Positions 34,895 through 45,809 are shown, counted from the first letter of the stretch. The stretch is DNA of 64,000 nt from Candidatus Thiodiazotropha sp. (ex Monitilora ramsayi) (GCA_025655595.1 JAHXIO010000006.1:1-64000); one strand, 5' to 3'. Translations and numbers: made by a program. The notes: generated by a model from the letters alone, not told the origin.

Positions 34895-35456
34895 GCAGAA
34901 TCCGCAATCCGCTGTGCTTGACACGCCATACGCTATTGTTGCGTTGCTGTCAGAGATGGAGACGCGTAGCAGGGATCGCGCTGCAGGTCTGCCGCAGCAG
35001 GAGCTTATTCAAAGCTTCTGGGAAGGGGTCATGTTCTACGTGGGCGATAATCGTTTTGTCGCTCCTTTGAGTGCAGTGAAAGAGATTCTCAACTACCCTA
35101 CTACACTCACACCGGTTCCAGGTACGAGACCCTGGATGCTCGGTGTCGCAAATGTTCGCGGTACGCTCATCCCCGTGATTGATCTACAACTCTTTCTCAT
35201 TGGCAGAAAAACCCGGCGTGGCCGTCGCAGCCGTGTGTTGGTATTCAATCTTGGGGAAAGCTACACCAGCGTACTGGTGGGAGAAATGGTAGGTATGCGG
35301 CATTTTGCTAAAGAGACGGCAAGAGAGATACGGACCGCCAATAGCAAATTCGAGAAATATGTCAGACTCGAGTTTGATCAGGACGGTATGACCTGGCCGG
35401 TATTCAGTCTCTCCGCTTTGGCGGAGGATCCGGCATTTCGAATTGCCGCAGTCTGA
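34887..35456 (+). CDS. pilI: CheW-like adaptor PilI
   Basis: A 189-residue CheW-domain protein that couples the receptor PilJ to the kinase ChpA. It has VMFYVGDNRFVAPLSAVKEI, PGTRPWMLGVANVRGTLIPV and IDLQLFL, the usual CheW core, preceded by about 45 residues. The VANVRGTLIPVIDL stretch is the kinase/receptor-binding surface. It starts inside the 3' end of pilH and is followed 41 bp later by pilJ. Confidence 0.9.
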   Translation: MSEQNPQSAVLDTPYAIVALLSEMETRSRDRAAGLPQQELIQSFWEGVMFYVGDNRFVAPLSAVKEILNYPTTLTPVPGTRPWMLGVANVRGTLIPVIDLQLFLIGRKTRRGRRSRVLVFNLGESYTSVLVGEMVGMRHFAKETAREIRTANSKFEKYVRLEFDQDGMTWPVFSLSALAEDPAFRIAAV

Positions 35457-35497
35457 GAGATTCGGGAAATGGGTTTAAGCTTTCGGGAGAAAGATGA

Positions 35498-37537
35498 ATG
35501 AAAGGTAAAGGCGTGGGTGGTGGACTGCCCTCAAATAAAGTCATCACTACATTGGCAGTGCTGGTACTGGTGAGTTTGGTCTTGGCACTGGTGACTTTTC
35601 TGCACACGACCAAGCGTGAATCCTACGACGAGCAGTATTTGATACGTGTTGCCGAACAGCAGGTACTGGCACAGCGAATCGCTAAATACGCGCTCTCCTC
35701 AGCACGTGGTGAGATGCAGTCGTTTGCTACACTACAGCAGACCCGTGACCGCTTCGAAACCATCATGTGGGAGCTGAAGAATGGTGCAAAGAAGGACGAT
35801 CTGCCCGCTGCCCCCATCGAAGTGATGCCGGTAGTCAGGGAGCTGGAAAACAACTGGCTGGCTCTGCGGCAGAACATCGATGAGATTATCAAGTCCCAGG
35901 AAAACATCCTGGCAATCGGTGAGTTCTCCGCCGTTATTTCTGAATTCGTGCCTCAGATGCAGGAGCTGCTGTCGGAGCTCGCCGAGGTTCTGATCAACAG
36001 CCGTGCTCCAAGTCGACAGGTATTTACCACTGCCGAGCAGGAGATGTTGATCCAGCGTATCAATTCCAATGTGAACCAGGTACTCGAGGGTGGACAGAAG
36101 ACTGCTGCCGCCATCGATCAATTCAGTCGTGATGCGGATCTATTTGGACGGGTGCTTGAGGGTCTGAAGTCGGGTGATAAGGATCTGGGTATTCAGAAAG
36201 TTACCGACAAGATCGCCAGGCAGCGACTGCAGGACGTGGCCACACTCTTTAGCACGATTCAGGATAATGCGGCTGAGATCATTCAGAACATTCCCGATGT
36301 GCTGCCTGCGTTGGAAGCGGCATCCACAGTTAATACCTCATCCGATACCACCAGTGACTCTGCGGAGGCATTGATTGACGCATTTGGTCAATCACCCGGA
36401 CGTTTCGGCATCCTGGGTATCAAGGCGGGTCCCGTGATGATCGCCATATTCGGTGCGGCCACCGCGATCTTTCTTGTGCTTCTCGGCGGTCAATTGATTG
36501 TTGATGCGCAACGCCGCGAGCAGGTGAGTAAGAAGCAGAATGAAAACAACCAGAAGGCTATCCTGCAGCTGCTCGATGAGATGGGTGATCTGGCTGATGG
36601 TGACCTGACCGTGACGGCGAGCGTAACCGAAGATATCACGGGCGCGATCGCTGACTCCATCAATTACGCGATCGAAGCTCTGCGCGAACTGGTAACCACC
36701 ATTAACCAGACATCCGAGCAGGTCTCCGGCGCGACTCAGGAGAGTCGTGCCACCGCCATGCACTTGGCGGAGGCGAGTGAACACCAGGCGGAGCAGATCA
36801 CCCTCGCCAATGATTCAATCAAAGAGATGACAGGTGCCATCGATCAGATGTCGCAGGATGCCAGTGAGTCCGCCGAAGTCGCCAGGCGTTCTGTGGAGAT
36901 CGCCGGCACCGGCGCTGAGACCGTGCGCAACACCATCACCGGTATGGATGATATCCGTGAGCAGATCCAGGAGACCTCAAAACGGATCAAGCGTCTGGGT
37001 GAGAGCTCCCAGGAGATCGGTGACATCGTGGAGCTGATCGATGATATCGCCGATCAGACCAACATCCTCGCCCTCAACGCGGCCATGCAGGCCGCTATGG
37101 CTGGTGAAGCGGGTCGTGGTTTCGCGGTGGTTGCGGACGAGGTACAGCGTCTCGCTGAGCGTTCCATTAATGCGACCAAACAGATCGAGGCGCTGGTTAA
37201 GACCATCCAGGCCGACACCAACGAGGCCGTCACCTCCATGGAGGCCAGTACAGCCGGTGTGGTGAAGGGAGCCAAGTTTGCGGAGGACGCCGGTGAGGCG
37301 CTGAAGGAGATCGAGAGCGTTTCCCAGTACATCGATGATCTGACAGGAAAGATTGCCCAATCGGCGCAGAAACAGTCGGATGAGGCGGTCAATGTCAAGG
37401 ACACCATGAGTGTTATTCAGGAGATTACCCATCAGACATCCGAGGGTACTCACCAGACCGCGAACTCCATCGGTGCACTGGCGGATCTTTCCGATCAGTT
37501 GCAGAAGTCGGTAGCCGGTTTCCGTCTGCCTTCATAG
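35498..37537 (+). CDS. pilJ: Methyl-accepting chemoreceptor PilJ
   Basis: A 679-residue receptor. Membrane helix 1 is at about residues 10-28 ([20 protein letters not shown]) and helix 2 at about 308-330 ([20 protein letters not shown]), enclosing a periplasmic region of two PilJ-type helical modules. After a HAMP-like segment the MCP signalling domain follows, with the hairpin tip [20 protein letters not shown] and [18 protein letters not shown]. The tip reads Met-Gln-Ala-Ala where most receptors have Ala-Ile-Glu-Ala, as in PilJ. GGAGA lies before the ATG. It senses pilus or surface signals for ChpA. Confidence 0.93.
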   Translation: MKGKGVGGGLPSNKVITTLAVLVLVSLVLALVTFLHTTKRESYDEQYLIRVAEQQVLAQRIAKYALSSARGEMQSFATLQQTRDRFETIMWELKNGAKKDDLPAAPIEVMPVVRELENNWLALRQNIDEIIKSQENILAIGEFSAVISEFVPQMQELLSELAEVLINSRAPSRQVFTTAEQEMLIQRINSNVNQVLEGGQKTAAAIDQFSRDADLFGRVLEGLKSGDKDLGIQKVTDKIARQRLQDVATLFSTIQDNAAEIIQNIPDVLPALEAASTVNTSSDTTSDSAEALIDAFGQSPGRFGILGIKAGPVMIAIFGAATAIFLVLLGGQLIVDAQRREQVSKKQNENNQKAILQLLDEMGDLADGDLTVTASVTEDITGAIADSINYAIEALRELVTTINQTSEQVSGATQESRATAMHLAEASEHQAEQITLANDSIKEMTGAIDQMSQDASESAEVARRSVEIAGTGAETVRNTITGMDDIREQIQETSKRIKRLGESSQEIGDIVELIDDIADQTNILALNAAMQAAMAGEAGRGFAVVADEVQRLAERSINATKQIEALVKTIQADTNEAVTSMEASTAGVVKGAKFAEDAGEALKEIESVSQYIDDLTGKIAQSAQKQSDEAVNVKDTMSVIQEITHQTSEGTHQTANSIGALADLSDQLQKSVAGFRLPS

Positions 37538-37602
37538 GGAAGACTTAGGAAGCTTATGTTCGTCCGACATCACCATCCATTCATGGCCTGGAGAGCATCA
37601 GT

Positions 37603-40600
37603 ATGACAAACGCCCAAGACTTCGGCGCGCTGAATTGGGTCAAGGATGAGCTCGATGTCTCCATCCGCCAAGCCCGTCAGGCGCTTGAAACCTACGTTGA
37701 GTCAACCGATGACGAAAGCGCGTTAGAGAGCTGCGGAGACCACCTGCACCAGATCGCAAGAGTACTGCAGATGGTTCAGGTCTACGGGCCGAGCATGTTG
37801 GCCGAAGAGATGGAGCTGGTGGTGCGCGACATGCAGGACGGCAGTGTGCGTCAACAGGAAGATGCTGCCGAGGCGTTGATGCTGGCCCTGATCCAGCTGC
37901 CCGATTATCTGGAGAAGCTGCAGGGCGGAGATGCCGATATTCCACTCATCATCTTGCCGCTGCTCAACGACCTGCGGGCGGTACGGGATGCTCCTCTGCT
38001 CTCAGAGGCGGCCCTATTCAAACCGGAAATCGAGAGCGGGCGCAGTACGGGCCGCATTACCGGTGAACCGAACGGTGAACTGCCGGGACAAGTCAGGCAT
38101 ATTCGCCAGAAATTCCATCTTGGCCTGTTGGGTTGGTATCGCCAAAGGGATACGGAACAGGCGTGGCCGTTGCTGCTCGAGGTTTTTGATTCCATACAGA
38201 GGCAGGCAGGCACCGAGCAGGTACATCGACTGTTTTGGGTTGCCAGCGCCCTGATGCATGGTCTGATGGAAAGGACCATCGCACCCGGTATTGCGGTCAA
38301 GCAGTTGTTCAGCCGAATCGACCGTAAATTAAAGATGATCATCGATGGCGGTGAGCAGGCCATACAGCAGGATCAATCATCCGCATTGTTGAAGAATCTG
38401 CTCTACTACATCGCTCGTGCAGAGAGTGAAAATGAAATGATGCTGCAGGTGAAAGATGCCTACAGCCTCGATCAGGTGATGCCCTCTGACGACCAGTTGG
38501 CCCAGGGCAGACAGGGACTTTCCGGCTCCAATGCGGAGCTTGCCGAATCGATCAGGGATGCGGTCAGTATCGAACTGACTCGAATCAAAGATATTCTCGA
38601 CCTCTTCATGCGTGATGAAAAAGCGGATATGGAGATGTTGTCCCATCTGGAACCGCCGATCCGCAAGCTTGCGGATACGCTTGGGATGATCGGACAGGGA
38701 GCATTGCGTTCACGCCTCAATCGACAGGCCGACAAGGTTAAGGAGTTTGTCGAAAAAGACAGCATGCCTGAAGAGTTCGAGCTGATGGAGATGGCGGGCG
38801 ATATTCTCTTCGTAGAATCCTCCCTCAGCACGTTGCATACGGCACAGCCATCGGATGAGTTGACGACGGATGATGGCGGTTGGGGTCTGGACCTGCCGGA
38901 GGGTGAATTCCAGAACCTGATCAAGCAGACCGTACGCGAAGCCAAGGTGGATATCGCCAAGGCGAAAGAGGTCATTGTCGGTTATACCGAATCGACTGAC
39001 GATGCATCAGTTCTGGCCAGTGTTCGCGAAGGCTTTAAGCGGGTTGAAGGCGCCCTGCGCATGCTGAATCTTTCGGATGCCGCCGATGTCATGTTGCAGA
39101 CCGGTGGCTTTATTCAGACACATCTGATCGAAGAGAGTGAACCGCCGCAGCGACACCAGCTCAACTATCTGGCTGACGTTATCAGTAGTATCGAATACTA
39201 TCTGGAGACCCTGGTGGATGGCGCTGGTGACCGGCACGAGATCCTGGCCATCGCCAAGGCCTCGCTGAGTAATCTTCAGAGCGAGGGTGGTGAGGTAACC
39301 GAATATACTGAGCCGGCCGAGGTCATCGATCTGAGCGGCTCAGCCGACCATACGGAAGGCTTCGAAGTGGATGAGGATTCCGTATCCGATCTGGAATTCG
39401 GTGAAAGCAGCCTCCACTTCGAAACTCCGGAGCTGCCGGATGAAGTCACCATCGAAAGCGAGCCGGCTGAAGTGTCTGAGCCCGTGGAGGAGACTCAGGA
39501 GGAGACACCTACTGCATCTGTCGACAAGCCTTCGCTGGAAGAGATCGATCCGGAGATCCTGGAGATTTTCGTTGAGGAGGCGAGGGAAGAGCTGCAGGCC
39601 ATCCAGCAAAGATTTCCTCAGTGGCGTCAGAATCAGGGCGATGAAGATGCGCTGACCACCATGCGCCGCTCATTCCACACACTCAAGGGCAGCGGCCGAC
39701 TGGTGGGTGCCAAGACCATCGGTGAACTTGCCTGGTCTGTGGAGAATATGCTGAACCGGTTGATCGAAGAGACGATCCAGGTAAGTCCCCAAATGCTGAA
39801 TCTGCTGGGCCGGGTAATCGATGCCCTACCGGAGTTGATCGATTGCCAGGAACAGGGATTGGTGCCGAATGTCGATGTTGCCAGTCTGGAGCGGGATGCC
39901 TTTACGCTGGCGGAAGGCAAGGTACCGGATGAGGTGCCCGCAGAGCCTGCCACCGAGGCAGCGGAAGCGCCAGTGGAAGATGTTGCTGATGACGAGGTGG
40001 ATCTGACTGCCGAGGCCTTGCCGGAGGAGTCTTCGCCGGCACCGTTGGAATTGGATGATGCAGATTCCGAGATGCCATCGGCTATCACCACTACGTTATT
40101 GGACGAATCAGAAACCCTGATTGAGATGGATCTGCCGGATGAGAAACCGGCAGATGAGCCATTACCACATGAGCTCGACGATAGTGATGAAATCTCCCTG
40201 CAGCTTGAAAGCGATATCTCAGAGTTTTCAATACTGCCCGAAGAAGAAGAGGCCGACTCGGTCGAGTTACCTGAGGCGCCTCTTGCAGAAGCCGGGGACT
40301 GGCAGGCTTTCGAGGATTCCGACCTGGATGTCGAGGTGGACAGTGAACTGCTCAGCATCTTTGGTGAGGAGTCCGAAACCCACTTGCAAGAGATAGAGAG
40401 TTTTCTGCGGATCGCTATTGAAACTGCTCCCCCCATTCAGGTAAACGAGGAGGTGGCCCGGGCATGTCATACCCTGCGGGGAAGTGCCAACATGGCCGGT
40501 ATTGCGCCAATTGCCAGGCTGTCGGAAACCATGGAGGAGTACACCAGGACTCTATATGAGCAACAGCGGTTTGCAGATGCACCGGTTACGGATCTATTGA

Positions 40601-43600
40601 GTAGCAGCGTGAGCTGTATTCGAGAGTTGCTCGCCTGGTTACCGGGAGAAAGTCTACCTGAACCCCCCTATGAAATCTGCCTGGGCAGGCTGCAGAGCGC
40701 ACTCTCGGAGTTGACTGCAGAGACATCACCGGAAGTTCCGGAAATGTCTGAAAGCGGACTCGATATCGCGTCTGAAATCGAAGCTACTGAAGACATCGAA
40801 GAGAGTAGCGAAGCTAAGCCCGTCGATGAAGAAGAGACATCTGAACCTTGGGACCTGGGAGAGGTATCCGATGTTGTTGGACTGACAGTTGAATCTGAGC
40901 CTGATTCTTTGAGCAGTCTCTCTGCATTGTCTGAGACACTCTCTCAAGATGAGGACAATCTATACGAACTGGATGAAGATCAGGAGTTGATTGAGATCTT
41001 TGTCGAAGAGTCCAGGGAGTTGTTGGAGACTCTCGATCGTGACTACGATAAGTGGATTGGTTCACCAGAAGATAGTGCGATCACAGACGATATCAAAAGA
41101 GCCTTGCATACGCTCAAAGGCAGCTCAAGGCTGGCAGGTATTACCCCGGTAGGGGATTTGAGTCATGCTCTTGAGACGCTTTTCAACCGCCTGACTCGCG
41201 GAGAAACGAGTTTTAGTCAACCGCTCCAGCACATTGTGCGCGAGGCCCTCGATAACCTGGCCAGCCAGACTGATCAGGCCGCCACCTTCGGGCGTTTGGC
41301 GCAAGCTGAGGGTCTGCTCGAGAGAATAGATCAGATGGGGCGTCCCGAAGATGAGCGGGAGGCGTCTGCAGAAGAGATAATAGATCCACAGCTTCAGCAG
41401 GAACTGCAAGAGGCTGAGGAGATGGACAGTTCGTCGGAGGTGGTCGAAGACAACGATACCGCTGACTACTATGAAGAACCTTTGAGTTTTATCCACGAAG
41501 GGGATCTGTTCGAATTTGAAGGCGACCCCGAGATGGTCGAGATCTTCACCGAAGAGGCGCGTGAGCTTCTGGCAGTGCTCGATGAGAGCCATGCCGCCTG
41601 GTCGGAAAATCGGTCTGAACATGCGTCTCTGGATGAAATGCAACGGGCACTCCATACCCTCAAGGGCAGTTCTCGTCTGGCCGGCATAGAGCCGATTGGT
41701 GACTTGAGTCATGCCCTTGAATCCCTGATGGCCGCTGTTGCTGTCGTTAGATTGGAACCAACCGAAGAGGTTGTCAGCATCAGCCGTGAAGCGCTGGACT
41801 TATTGGCGGCTCAAACTGACGCTGCTGAGGCAATGGCCGGTATCCCTCAGGGTGATAATCTCATTGAGCGCGTCGAAACTCTATTGCATACACCTGCAAT
41901 GGAGCAGGAAACGACTGTCGACCCGCATCTACAGGAAGAGCTGGAAGCCTCCGTGCAACCTGCTGAAACAACCGATCAGGAGACGGAGTCCTCTTCGTCG
42001 CAAGAAGCTGAAGTCCTGCCGATCGCAGATGACGTATTCGCTCTGGATGATCCAGCAACGGAACCCTCTCAAGAGGTGGATGAATCCTTCATAGTCACTG
42101 ATGAGGACGTCCTGCTCGAGCTGGGTGAAGATGAAGAACTGGTGCAGATCTTTGTCGAAGAGGCCAAGGATTTTGTCGAGCAGATTGAAAGTCACTTTCA
42201 GCGTTGGATGGATCAAGTGGATGACCTCTCGCTGATCGAAGGTGTCCAGCGAAACTTGCATACTCTGAAAGGCAGTTCACGCTTGGCCGGCATCATGCCG
42301 GTGGGTGATCTCAGCCATGCCGTAGAATCGCTGATGACCGCTTTGGCACAGCAGGAGATAGATCCGTTACCTTTGGTTGTGGATACAGCTCGTCAGGCGA
42401 TCGACTTCCTGGCCCATCAGGTGGAGACAATCGCGTCCGCCGGTAAAGTTCCATCCTCCGAAGAGCTGGTTGCGGGACTGCACAGCCTGCTTGGCGGAGA
42501 ACTGGAAACCGGTCAGAGCGGTATTGTCGAGGCCATTCAGGTCAAGCCCGAGCCTGTAGAAGACGAGTCCAGTGGGCCTGGCCAGGGAGAGGTCTCAGAG
42601 GAAGAGCCACAGAGAACTGCAGAGATCATACCGTTGGCGCCAGGTGTTGATGCCTTGCTCAACGAAGACAGCAAGAAAGAGAAAGATGCTGCCAAACGCA
42701 ACAAAGAGCAGGTTCGAGTCAACAGTGAGTTGATGGATCGCCTGGTCAATCATGCGGGTGAAGTGAGTATCTATCGAGCACGTCTTGAACAGCAGAACAG
42801 TGTTCTCGGTTTTAATCTGGCAGAGCTGGAACAAACCGTCTCCCGTCTCTATACCCAATTACGTAATCTTGAAATCGAAACCGAAGCCCAGATCCTCTAT
42901 CGTTGGGATAGGGATCATGAAAAAGATGATATCGAGAAGGCGGAGTTCGATCCGCTGGAAATGGATCGATTCTCGACCATACAGCAACTCTCCAGGGCGC
43001 TGGCCGAGACGGTCAACGATCTGGGTAATATTAATGAATCTCTGAATGACCTGCAGCGGGAAACCGATACCCTGCTACTACAGCAGTCTCGTATCTCGAC
43101 CGATCTGCAGGATGGGCTGTTGCGAACACGTATGGTGCCTTTCGCGCAACTGGTGCCGCGTTTGCAACGGTTGGTCAGGCAGACGGCCAGCCAGTTGGAT
43201 AAAAAGGCAAACCTGGAATGCTTCGGTACGGAAGGTGAGCTTGATCGCGGTATCCTCAACCGGATGATTCCGGTTTTCGAGCACCTGCTGCGAAACTCAG
43301 TCTCCCACGGCATCGAAATGCCTGCTGATCGGGAGACAGCGGGTAAACAGGTCACCGGCAGAATTTCACTCTACGTGGACCGCGAGGCCAATGATGTATT
43401 GATTACTCTGTCGGACGACGGCAAGGGTCTCGATATCGAGGCTATCCGTCGGCGCGCAATTGACAATGGTGTAATCGACGCGGATGCCGATATCAGCGAC
43501 GATGACCTGATCCAGTGCGTACTGATCCCCGGATTCAGTACGGCTCAGGAGATTACACAGATTTCTGGAAGAGGTGTGGGCCTCGATGTGGTCACCAGTG

Positions 43601-44535
43601 AGGTCAAACAGTTGGGTGGTTCACTGGAGATCGATTCCCAACCGGGCCGTGGAACCAGTTTTATTATTCGCCTACCCCTAACTCTGGCAATAACGGATGC
43701 CCTTTTGATGCGTGTGGGGGAAGAGGTTTGCGCCATTCCGCATGGTAGTGTGGAAGGTGTGGTGAGGGTTCGCCGCAAAGAGTTGATGGCTTGCTATAAA
43801 GGCGAGCAAAGCGGCTATAAATACGCGGGCAAGAACTATAAGATTGAATATCTTGGCCGTATGATGGGTATGGGCAAACATGAGATCCCTGATACCGCCC
43901 GTTGGCTTCCTTTGCTGTTGGTACAGACCGGTGAGCATCAGGTCGCTTTGCAGGTGGATGAGCTACTGGGTACCCGACAGGTGGTGGTGAAATCCTTGGG
44001 TAAGCAGGTGGGCAGCGTACGCTGGATCACAGGTGGAACCATCCTGGCAGATGGACGTGTGGCATTGATTCTGGATCTTTCCGCACTGGTGCGTATGGAT
44101 GCGACGCATGCGGTTGGTGGCGAAGTCGAACGGGCAGGCGAACGCAAACGTGCCGAGGACCGTTTACGTGTCATGGTGGTAGACGACTCCATCACTGTGC
44201 GTAAGGTTACCAGTCGACTGCTGGAGCGTAACGATATGGATGTGATCACGGCAAAGGATGGGGTCGAAGCGGTGACCATGCTGCAAGAGCAGGTTCCCGA
44301 TATCATGCTGTTGGATATCGAAATGCCCCGCATGGACGGTTTTGAGCTGGCTCGTCATATCAACAACTCCGTGGATTACTATGGTCTGCCGATTATCATG
44401 ATCTCATCGCGCGTGGGCGATAAACATCGACAGAGGGCATTCGATCTGGGAGTCAAGCGTTGTTTGGGTAAGCCCTATCAGGAGGCTGAGTTGCTGGATA
44501 GCATCAATGAGGTGCTGGCGGAGGCTAGGCAATGA
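37603..44535 (+). CDS. chpA: Hybrid chemotaxis kinase ChpA with five Hpt domains
   Basis: A 2310-residue CheA-like kinase of the Pil-Chp system. The N-terminal ~600 residues contain His-less Hpt-like modules (YVESTDDESALES, YTESTDDASVLAS). Five Hpt domains carry a phosphorylatable His: H692 (HTLKGSGRL), H956 (HTLRGSANM), H1169, H1351 and H1553 (all HTLKGSSRLAGI), separated by acidic linkers. Then come the dimerisation region, the ATPase (HLLRNSVSHGIEM, LSDDGKGLD, SGRGVGLDVV), a CheW domain and a C-terminal receiver with Asp2238 (LLDIEMPRMDG). The Pseudomonas protein is about 160 residues longer. The last three Hpt units are close copies, suggesting duplication. It overlaps the next gene by 4 bp. 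Confidence 0.95.
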   Translation: MTNAQDFGALNWVKDELDVSIRQARQALETYVESTDDESALESCGDHLHQIARVLQMVQVYGPSMLAEEMELVVRDMQDGSVRQQEDAAEALMLALIQLPDYLEKLQGGDADIPLIILPLLNDLRAVRDAPLLSEAALFKPEIESGRSTGRITGEPNGELPGQVRHIRQKFHLGLLGWYRQRDTEQAWPLLLEVFDSIQRQAGTEQVHRLFWVASALMHGLMERTIAPGIAVKQLFSRIDRKLKMIIDGGEQAIQQDQSSALLKNLLYYIARAESENEMMLQVKDAYSLDQVMPSDDQLAQGRQGLSGSNAELAESIRDAVSIELTRIKDILDLFMRDEKADMEMLSHLEPPIRKLADTLGMIGQGALRSRLNRQADKVKEFVEKDSMPEEFELMEMAGDILFVESSLSTLHTAQPSDELTTDDGGWGLDLPEGEFQNLIKQTVREAKVDIAKAKEVIVGYTESTDDASVLASVREGFKRVEGALRMLNLSDAADVMLQTGGFIQTHLIEESEPPQRHQLNYLADVISSIEYYLETLVDGAGDRHEILAIAKASLSNLQSEGGEVTEYTEPAEVIDLSGSADHTEGFEVDEDSVSDLEFGESSLHFETPELPDEVTIESEPAEVSEPVEETQEETPTASVDKPSLEEIDPEILEIFVEEAREELQAIQQRFPQWRQNQGDEDALTTMRRSFHTLKGSGRLVGAKTIGELAWSVENMLNRLIEETIQVSPQMLNLLGRVIDALPELIDCQEQGLVPNVDVASLERDAFTLAEGKVPDEVPAEPATEAAEAPVEDVADDEVDLTAEALPEESSPAPLELDDADSEMPSAITTTLLDESETLIEMDLPDEKPADEPLPHELDDSDEISLQLESDISEFSILPEEEEADSVELPEAPLAEAGDWQAFEDSDLDVEVDSELLSIFGEESETHLQEIESFLRIAIETAPPIQVNEEVARACHTLRGSANMAGIAPIARLSETMEEYTRTLYEQQRFADAPVTDLLSSSVSCIRELLAWLPGESLPEPPYEICLGRLQSALSELTAETSPEVPEMSESGLDIASEIEATEDIEESSEAKPVDEEETSEPWDLGEVSDVVGLTVESEPDSLSSLSALSETLSQDEDNLYELDEDQELIEIFVEESRELLETLDRDYDKWIGSPEDSAITDDIKRALHTLKGSSRLAGITPVGDLSHALETLFNRLTRGETSFSQPLQHIVREALDNLASQTDQAATFGRLAQAEGLLERIDQMGRPEDEREASAEEIIDPQLQQELQEAEEMDSSSEVVEDNDTADYYEEPLSFIHEGDLFEFEGDPEMVEIFTEEARELLAVLDESHAAWSENRSEHASLDEMQRALHTLKGSSRLAGIEPIGDLSHALESLMAAVAVVRLEPTEEVVSISREALDLLAAQTDAAEAMAGIPQGDNLIERVETLLHTPAMEQETTVDPHLQEELEASVQPAETTDQETESSSSQEAEVLPIADDVFALDDPATEPSQEVDESFIVTDEDVLLELGEDEELVQIFVEEAKDFVEQIESHFQRWMDQVDDLSLIEGVQRNLHTLKGSSRLAGIMPVGDLSHAVESLMTALAQQEIDPLPLVVDTARQAIDFLAHQVETIASAGKVPSSEELVAGLHSLLGGELETGQSGIVEAIQVKPEPVEDESSGPGQGEVSEEEPQRTAEIIPLAPGVDALLNEDSKKEKDAAKRNKEQVRVNSELMDRLVNHAGEVSIYRARLEQQNSVLGFNLAELEQTVSRLYTQLRNLEIETEAQILYRWDRDHEKDDIEKAEFDPLEMDRFSTIQQLSRALAETVNDLGNINESLNDLQRETDTLLLQQSRISTDLQDGLLRTRMVPFAQLVPRLQRLVRQTASQLDKKANLECFGTEGELDRGILNRMIPVFEHLLRNSVSHGIEMPADRETAGKQVTGRISLYVDREANDVLITLSDDGKGLDIEAIRRRAIDNGVIDADADISDDDLIQCVLIPGFSTAQEITQISGRGVGLDVVTSEVKQLGGSLEIDSQPGRGTSFIIRLPLTLAITDALLMRVGEEVCAIPHGSVEGVVRVRRKELMACYKGEQSGYKYAGKNYKIEYLGRMMGMGKHEIPDTARWLPLLLVQTGEHQVALQVDELLGTRQVVVKSLGKQVGSVRWITGGTILADGRVALILDLSALVRMDATHAVGGEVERAGERKRAEDRLRVMVVDDSITVRKVTSRLLERNDMDVITAKDGVEAVTMLQEQVPDIMLLDIEMPRMDGFELARHINNSVDYYGLPIIMISSRVGDKHRQRAFDLGVKRCLGKPYQEAELLDSINEVLAEARQ

Positions 44536-44996
44536 ACAGTGCCGTGGTAAGTGAAGTCAGAAGTGTGCTCATTCCACTCGCGGATCGTCAACTTCTTTTG
44601 CCCAACGCTGTTGTAGCGGAAGTATTGGGATATCAGCCGCCTGAAAAGGTTGATGGGAAACCGGATTGGTATCTTGGCAACATGGCCTGGCGCGGTGTAT
44701 TGATACCTGTGATCTCCTTTGAGTCGATGCTGGGTGGTGCCGATGTCACGCCTGGACACCGGGGAAGAATCGCCATCATGAACGCCCTCAACGGTAATAA
44801 CAGGCTTACCCATTTTGGAGTGGTTGTTCAAGCAATTCCCAGCCTGGTTAGGGTGACAACAGACAATGTTCTACCAAAGCCTGATACTTCAGCTGAGGAG
44901 AGCGTTTTTATCAAGCAGGTGGTAGAGCTGGACTTGAGTACCGCCTATATCCCCGATCTTGATGAGATCGAGCGTCAACTTGTCGAAGTGCTTTAG
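44532..44996 (+). CDS. CheW-domain protein, ChpC-like
   Basis: A 154-residue CheW-like adaptor. LIPLADRQLLLPNAVVAEVL, PDWYLGNMAWRGVLIPVISF and GVVVQAIPSLVRV match the CheW fold. ChpC is the second adaptor at the end of the Pil-Chp cluster in Pseudomonas, and this gene holds that place, overlapping chpA by 4 bp (ATGA). pilK (methyltransferase) and chpB (methylesterase) are not present on either side. Confidence 0.85.
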   Translation: MNSAVVSEVRSVLIPLADRQLLLPNAVVAEVLGYQPPEKVDGKPDWYLGNMAWRGVLIPVISFESMLGGADVTPGHRGRIAIMNALNGNNRLTHFGVVVQAIPSLVRVTTDNVLPKPDTSAEESVFIKQVVELDLSTAYIPDLDEIERQLVEVL

Positions 44997-45359
44997 AGTC
45001 GGTTTTCACCGATACAGCCTTGGCTCTCTATGGGCAACACCTAAACATAACCATTGGTACTGCTCTTCCCTGAGTTGATGTAATAAAGCGACACTTCTCT
45101 TATTGGGTTATTCCGGCACAATTGCTACCAGCGATCTTTCGAATATTTCCAATATCCTCATCGGTCGATACAGCATCGACGGCATAATTTTTTCTGCCAT
45201 TAGCAGCGCTTTTGCCTGCTTTCCCATGCCTGGTTTCTGCGACAGTTTTAATGTGAACGGATTTATTTTCCTATTGATTCTGTCTTGCAGTCTGCCCAGT
45301 TTCAGCTATAGCTTTGTCATATGTGTGCAATTAAATGGTAGCAAAAAAGGCGGGATACC
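44997..45359. other. Spacer after the Pil-Chp cluster
   Basis: About 360 bp. A weak hairpin TCGGT-TTTC-ACCGA lies directly after the chpC-like stop codon (near 44999-45012) without a T tract. An open frame at 45103-45378 has no plausible product or ribosome site. Nothing else is seen. Confidence 0.35.
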
Positions 45360-45809
45360 ATGCGGCTATGGTGCTTAGGAATCTATCTCCTGCTGACTGT
45401 TTTCACGTCAGTGGCTGCGGGGCAACATTCGGCTTGTAGTAATTTAACTCTGACAGCCAATGATTACTCTGTGGATGACCTGCTGGCAATTGCGCAATCG
45501 TGCAAGGATCAGGCAGTTTCCGAACTCTACTTCAATCGTGCCAACTATCAACGCCTATTAAAGAAATATACCCATTTTGAGCGGTCGTTAACCCAGTATA
45601 GAGGCCAGGCCGGTCAAGCCTATATCGACGCTTACCGCATTCATATCGGTCTGGCGGAGGCCTTTGCCGGACAAAGACTCACGCCAGATGAGATTGGTGT
45701 GCTCAATAGACTCAATCATGTCTACGAACGAAGTGGTGAAATCGCTGAAATGCGATTCAGAGGTTATGATTTGGTAGCTGATCGAATGGAACGTGAATTT
45801 AAGCTCTGA
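45360..45809 (+). CDS. Small exported protein, unknown
   Basis: A 149-residue protein with an N-terminal signal (LWCLGIYLLLTVFTSVAAG). The mature part is helical, with two Cys (SACSNL, QSCKDQ) that could form a disulfide, and Tyr/Arg-rich helices (LYFNRANYQRLLKKYTHFER, YIDAYRIHIGLAEAFAGQ, LNRLNHVYERSGEIAEMRF), vaguely TPR-like in rhythm. The family is not recognised. It converges with the diguanylate cyclase gene. Confidence 0.65.
   Translation: MRLWCLGIYLLLTVFTSVAAGQHSACSNLTLTANDYSVDDLLAIAQSCKDQAVSELYFNRANYQRLLKKYTHFERSLTQYRGQAGQAYIDAYRIHIGLAEAFAGQRLTPDEIGVLNRLNHVYERSGEIAEMRFRGYDLVADRMEREFKL

Noticed and set aside
39633-40436. Long minus-strand open frame opposite chpA (267 codons, Ser-rich)
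   Set aside because: It is the antisense of acidic Glu/Asp/Ser codons in the chpA linkers. No motif or ribosome site supports it, and chpA is certain on the other strand.
45103-45378. 91-codon plus-strand frame after the chpC-like gene
   Set aside because: Low-complexity hydrophobic product, no ribosome site, and it overlaps the start of the better-supported exported protein gene.
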